Translations under genes and position numbers: made by a program
From: Halisarca cf. caerulea
Lineage: Eukaryota; Porifera; Demospongiae; Chondrillida; Halisarcidae
Reading direction: 5' to 3'
Assembly (NCBI GenBank): GCA_963170055.1
Contig: CAUJGJ010000016.1
Location: 307,501 to 317,500 of the forward strand
Length of the DNA stretch: 10,000 bases
Notes under the pieces: model-generated
What the model saw: the letters and a program-made list of their open reading frames with translations, nothing else
Database searches by the model: none
What the model was told of the DNA's origin: nothing
Part shown: piece after piece, positions 6,390 to 10,000 of the stretch
Layout: each line of letters begins with the position of its first letter
Position numbering within the stretch: the stretch's first letter is position 1

Positions 6390-9300
6390 ATGGCGTCCAA
6401 TGGTACACGTGGGCACAGAGTACGGTTAGTTGCAAATTATTCGTTGTTTGACTGTATTTCACTTTGTATTAAATCTTGATGATAGAAGGAGAAGGAAAAA
6501 ACGCGATTGGGCTTCGATCAGTGTCGAGCAGTTTATGGCAGAGGATTTCAGTGATCTTTCAGACGATGAAGATGGCCAGCAAACAGCAGACGTTACTGCA
6601 AAGAAGAAGAAGACGTCAGACAAGAATAAAAGGTTTGTATCGACTCCTTTGTTTCATATTACAGTGTAGACCACAAATTTGACTTGTACTTTGAATGTAG
6701 ATTGAAGGTTACCTATCCATCCTAGTAGGCTGGGAGGGTGACAGTGTGTGGATGTTAGCAGTAGGCTGGGAGGGTGACAGTGTGTTGGTGTTAGCAGTAG
6801 GCTGGGAGGGTGACAGTGTGTGGATGTTAGCAGTAGGCTGGGAGGGTGACAGTGTGTGGGTGTTAGCAGTAGGCTGAGAGGGTGACAGTGTGCTTATTGG
6901 TTCAATGTGGACATCATATCCAGACTGCACACTATAAGCTCAGTGCTGTCAGATCTAATATGTTAGGAGTGTTGTTGTGTGCACAGTGGCCGGAAGACAC
7001 AGTTGTCATCTCTGAAAGACAAGGACACAGAGTTCTATGAGTACCTGAAAGAGAACGACCCTAAACTCCTTGAGTTTGATATGATGGGAGAGGAGAGGGA
7101 AGACGGCAGCAATAGTTCTGAGGATGAGGACGTCCTTCCTGAGCCTGTTCCCCCATCTGTGTCTTCCTACGCCAGCAAGGTCAGCTTCGCTCATCCATCC
7201 TTCCTCACCTAGTCCTGTTTGAGCATCCAAACACACCATGCACAGTGTAGGCCAGGCTGAGGGCAGCAATCACTCAGACAGTTGTACTTTGGTAGTCTTT
7301 CACTAGTTCTCCTGTTTACCTCGTGTGTACTCATTGTCCTGTTTACCTCTTGTGTTCTTGTTGATCTTTTTTCTAACCAAGTAATTACATCATGAAAAAA
7401 AGTATGGATGAAAGTGGTCTGCAATGTTAGACCACCGTCACTATTACTGTAGACTTATGTATGTTCTCTCTGAGTAGAGTTATGATCCAGAAGATGATAG
7501 CAGTGATGCCATTGCCAGCACTGATGATGAGGAAGGGGGAGTGTCTGAAGGTGTGTCAATGGAAGGTGATGGTGAGAGTATAGACAAGACTGATGATGAT
7601 GATGAGGAGGAGGAGGAGGAGGAGGAGGTAGAAGGGGGAGTCCCTGTCACCATCGCCATGGTGAAGGCCTGGGTGCGAGATGTAACACAGGTGAGTGCGA
7701 GATGTAACACAGGTGAGTGCGAGATGTAACACAGGTGAGTTTGTTGATGCAAGACCACTTGTACAGCAAGTCCAAGCACGAAACGTAAATCAGGGTATTA
7801 ATTTGGGATGAGGAGCACTCACGCTCAAGCCGACCTTTCATCCCCCTTGTATCATCCTTCTTGTATAGGATGGTTCTTTAGAAGGGATGAAGAGCATTGT
7901 GTCAGCCTTGCATGCTGGTGTGCTAAGGATGGCTGGTCAGAACACAGGAGAGCAGGTCCTGCAGTTCAGAGTGGAGGACGGAGAAGGTCAGCTTTAGTGT
8001 GGAGTGGGAGTGGGGTGAGGTGATATAGGGATAGGGATGGGGTAGGGTGAGTGGATCTGGAGGGAGTGAATGAGGGGACTCAGAAGATTTGGATGGGTGG
8101 GTAGATCCAGGGGATGGGGGTGGGGGTGGGTAGATCCAGGGGATGGGAGTGGGGGTGGGTAGATCCAGGGGATGGGAGTGGGAGAATCTAGCGGGTGGGG
8201 GTGGGGGTGGGTAGATCCAGGGGATGGGGGTGGGGGTGGGTAGATCCAGGGGATGGGAGTGGGAGAATCTAGCGGGTGGGGGTGGGTGAATCCTGCCATT
8301 TCCCTCCCTTTGTTTTGATTTCAAAGCCCTTTTGCATGTTCTTCATCATTTAGTGTTCAACACACTACTGGTGGCAACTCTGAAGCACTTAAACTCATTC
8401 TTGGATAATTTCTTGAAGCTGAAGAAGAACACAGGAAGAGTCAACCCCACTTCCAGCTCAGAGTGGACCAGGGTCAAAATTCCCATGAAGACATACACCA
8501 GTGATCTTATTACAGTGAGAAGATGGGATGGAGGGTGTGGGAAAGTGAACACTTTGTCAACATCTCGTGGTACAATCCTCTTTACCAGTAGTCCTTAAGA
8601 ATTGGAAGTAGTCTGTTTAGAGAGGTTTCCAGAATGCAAGTTCTGTGTTTAGAGTGTACACAAACAGTGAACGGGACTTGCAAACACATCCAGTAATTGT
8701 CAAGGGTTCCAGATTACTGCGGGTTTGGATTTGAGAGGAGTCTCTTTTCTCTCTACTTTGCAGTTGTTAACAACTTTGAGTGATACGTCTATGTTGTCGG
8801 CCATTTTGAAGCAGATCTTTAGCTTGAGTCAGTACTACATTCTTTATCCACGTACGATGACTGGTTTAATGAAGAGATTGGTTGTGTGCTGGAGTGAGGG
8901 AGAAGAAGAGGTTCGTATTCTTGCTTTCCTCAACATACGCAAGTTCACCCTCCTTCAATCACACCCAGCCCTCACCAAGGTACTGAAGGTAGGTGACAGA
9001 CGGAGAGGGAACATGATGTCTTGGGTCCTTTTAACAGTAGCCTGGGGCCCCCTAATATAAGCCTCTTGAGAGAGCAGCAGTGTTAGTCTAGCAACTTATC
9101 CCCCACTTCTCCTGCTTGGGCGAGAAGAAGTACGGGGCTAACAGCTTGACTACAGGCTAGACTTCAGCAGTGCTGTCCGTGTGACCACTATTACTGTATG
9201 CTCCAAGTAAGCATTTGTGTCAGTAGCTGCAGTATGTCTACTCTACTGTGTTGTCAGTCCTACTGTTGTCGTAGTCTTTCTGGTTTGCAATGGAAGTGGG

Positions 9301-9970
9301 AATGGGAATGCGGCTGTTCCAGAAGTGAAAGTGGGAATGAGGTTGTTTTTGTTTAAATCTACAATCACCCAGCCGTGTGTCCTTGTCTTTCTGTAGAGGA
9401 TATATTTGGCTTTTGTTCGCAACTGCAAGCTGACAACACCATCCACACTCCCAGCCATACATCTGATGGAGCACTCCATAGTTGAGCTGTGTCGTATTGA
9501 CCCACCCACAACCTACAGGCACGCCTTTGTCTACATCCGACAGCTGGCTATACACCTGCGGTCAGCGCTATCCTCCAAGAACAAGGTTAGACTGAAGGAT
9601 GAATAAGACAAGGGCTTTCTGATATATCAAACATTTCTGTCTTACCATCCTCAACATTCATCATTAGACACCTCTTAGTTTAGTTGCCAATGTTTGAGAT
9701 CTCACTGACAGTGTAGGCTACCACTGGGTGGTACCTCGGTACAGCTCCCACTGGGTGGTACCTCGGTACAACTGTTGTATGAGGAAGCATAGCACACTTT
9801 ATCTGTCCCAACTCTACCCTGTTGCCCCTGTAGGATGCCATCCAGCCCATATCCAACTGGCAGTACCTGCACTGTGTGGAGCTGTGGACTGCAGTACTGA
9901 CAGACGTGCAGCATGACTCATTGCAGCCTCTCGTCTTTCCACTGGTGCAAATCACCTTGGGAATGCTTCA
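6390..9970 (+). CDS. NOC2L: NOC2L, nucleolar complex protein 2 homologue (exons 1-9, 3' truncated by window)
   Basis: Noc2 pairs with Noc1 or Noc3 in nucleolus and nucleoplasm to mature and export pre-60S ribosomal particles; vertebrate NOC2L also inhibits histone acetyltransferases. Exons: 6390-6424, 6486-6632, 6987-7179, 7478-7690, 7869-7986, 8327-8514, 8764-8988, 9397-9585, 9834-9970. All have GT donors and AG acceptors, and phases agree (2,2,0,0,1,0,0,0,2). They give 481 codons plus two bases, of about 750 in human. The N-terminus is basic (RRRRKKRDW), then SISVEQFMAEDFSDLSDDED; LKDKDTEFYEYLKENDPKLL is the family signature. An acidic Asp/Glu run follows (7580-7630), then VPVTIAMVKAW. The Noc2 helical core includes SLSQYYILYPR, MKRLVVCWSEGEEEVRILAF, YLAFVRNCKLTTPS, HAFVYIRQLAIHLR and NWQYLHCVELW. 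The start at 6390 has a good context and sits beside an E-box. Confidence 0.95.
6633..6986. other. NOC2L intron 2, with a 36-bp minisatellite
   Basis: From 6725 to about 6900 there are five tandem copies of a 36-base unit beginning GTAGGCTGGGAGGGTGACAG (6725, 6761, 6797, 6833, 6869). The variable part reads TGTGTGGATG, TGTGTTGGTG or TGTGTGGGTG; copies 1 and 3 are the same. The minus-strand ORF it creates (repeats of TLSPSQPTAN) is an artefact of a unit length divisible by three. Confidence 0.9.
7180..7477. other. NOC2L intron 3
   Basis: Donor GTCAGC at 7180, acceptor GAGTAG ending 7477. A few CCTGTTTACCTC..TGTG segments repeat near 7310-7350. No exon or mobile element is recognised. Confidence 0.55.
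7675..7740 (+). repeat. Perfect 22-bp triplication of the NOC2L exon 4 splice donor
   Basis: Three identical copies of GCGAGATGTAACACAG plus GTGAGT occupy 7675-7696, 7697-7718 and 7719-7740. The first contains the true exon end (VRDVTQ, 7690) and donor. The second and third repeat the last 16 exon bases and the donor. Use of a later donor would add 22 or 44 bases and shift the frame, so the first is the productive site. The lack of any mismatch suggests a recent event. Confidence 0.93.
7987..8326. other. NOC2L intron 5, with a G-rich repeat array
   Basis: Donor GTCAGC, acceptor TTTCAAAG. From about 8014 to 8287 the coding strand is very G-rich. The main unit (GTAGATCCAGGGGATGGG plus GTGGGGGTGGG or AGTGGGAGAATCTAGCG) recurs with a higher-order duplication between 8113-8200 and 8199-8287. 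Tracts such as GGGGGTGGGGGTGGG can form G-quadruplexes in the pre-mRNA. The proline-rich minus-strand ORFs over it are artefacts. Confidence 0.85.
8515..8763. other. NOC2L intron 6
   Basis: Donor GTGAGA at 8515, acceptor CTTTGCAG ending 8763. It contains a small inverted repeat, TGCAAGT near 8635 with ACTTGCA near 8677. No other feature is seen. Confidence 0.5.
8989..9396. other. NOC2L intron 7
   Basis: Donor GTAGGT at 8989, acceptor CTGTAG ending 9396. A foldback lies at about 9087-9170: GTTAG..CTTCTC against GAGAAG..CTAAC, with GTCTAGC and GCTAGAC outside. It also holds GGGAATG-type short repeats near 9298-9340. No exon is recognised. Confidence 0.5.
9721..9770. repeat. Two-copy direct repeat in NOC2L intron 8
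   Basis: A 23-base segment (CCACTGGGTGGTACCTCGG plus TACA) occurs at 9721-9743 and 9748-9770, period 27, with no mismatch. Both copies contain GGTACC. The intron runs 9586-9833. Confidence 0.85.
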
Positions 9971-10000
9971 GTGAGCGTAGACACACCTACTGGACACGCC

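Noticed and set aside
7923..8324. Minus-strand proline-rich ORFs (PPPPSPGSTHP-type repeats)
   Set aside because: They are antisense to the G-rich array in NOC2L intron 5, with no homology that I recognise.
1..10000. tRNA genes, CRISPR arrays, bacterial operon signals
   Set aside because: No tRNA B-box-like GGTTCGA with a cloverleaf was found. All tandem arrays lack unique spacers, and the genes are spliced and eukaryotic.

Overview
The window is animal nuclear DNA, with spliced genes, GT/AG introns of about 60 to 930 bases, CpG-containing promoters, microsatellites and small DNA transposons. There is no bacterial gene organisation. Many short introns full of minisatellites, a one-directional close-packed gene order and a selenocysteine (Sec) form of a peroxiredoxin-like gene fit a marine invertebrate. 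A sponge is my best guess, but this is inference.

Layout, all on the + strand. (1) 1-1815: the 3' end of a GPR157-type G-protein-coupled receptor gene. Its last two coding exons are 713-943 and 1600-1815, separated by an intron holding a 33-bp minisatellite. (2) 1816-2577: 3' flank and spacer with a long (TG)n tract. (3) 2678-5609: a complete thioredoxin-fold peroxiredoxin-like gene of the PRXL2B / selenoprotein U type. It has two alternative first exons (2678-2761 and 3028-3108) and then exons 4039-4243, 4566-4681 and 5373-5609. The first residue of the CxxC active site is an in-frame TGA at 4105-4107, and a SECIS-like stem-loop lies in the 3' UTR at 5708-5779, so I read the TGA as Sec. Its large first intron holds a pogo-like MITE, a decayed Penelope-type hammerhead element and a 40-bp minisatellite. 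(4) 5849-6389: a second MITE and the NOC2L promoter. (5) 6390-9970: the first nine coding exons of NOC2L (nucleolar complex protein 2), cut off by the window end.

The genes are not one pathway: a receptor, a redox enzyme and a ribosome-biogenesis factor. From memory, all three human counterparts (GPR157, PRXL2B, NOC2L) map to chromosome band 1p36, so the cluster looks like retained ancestral linkage.

The least expected structure is that three splice junctions have themselves become tandem repeats. These are the acceptor before the Sec exon (about 9 copies), the donor after the same exon (4 copies) and the donor of NOC2L exon 4 (3 identical copies). Each array presents the spliceosome with near-identical competing sites.
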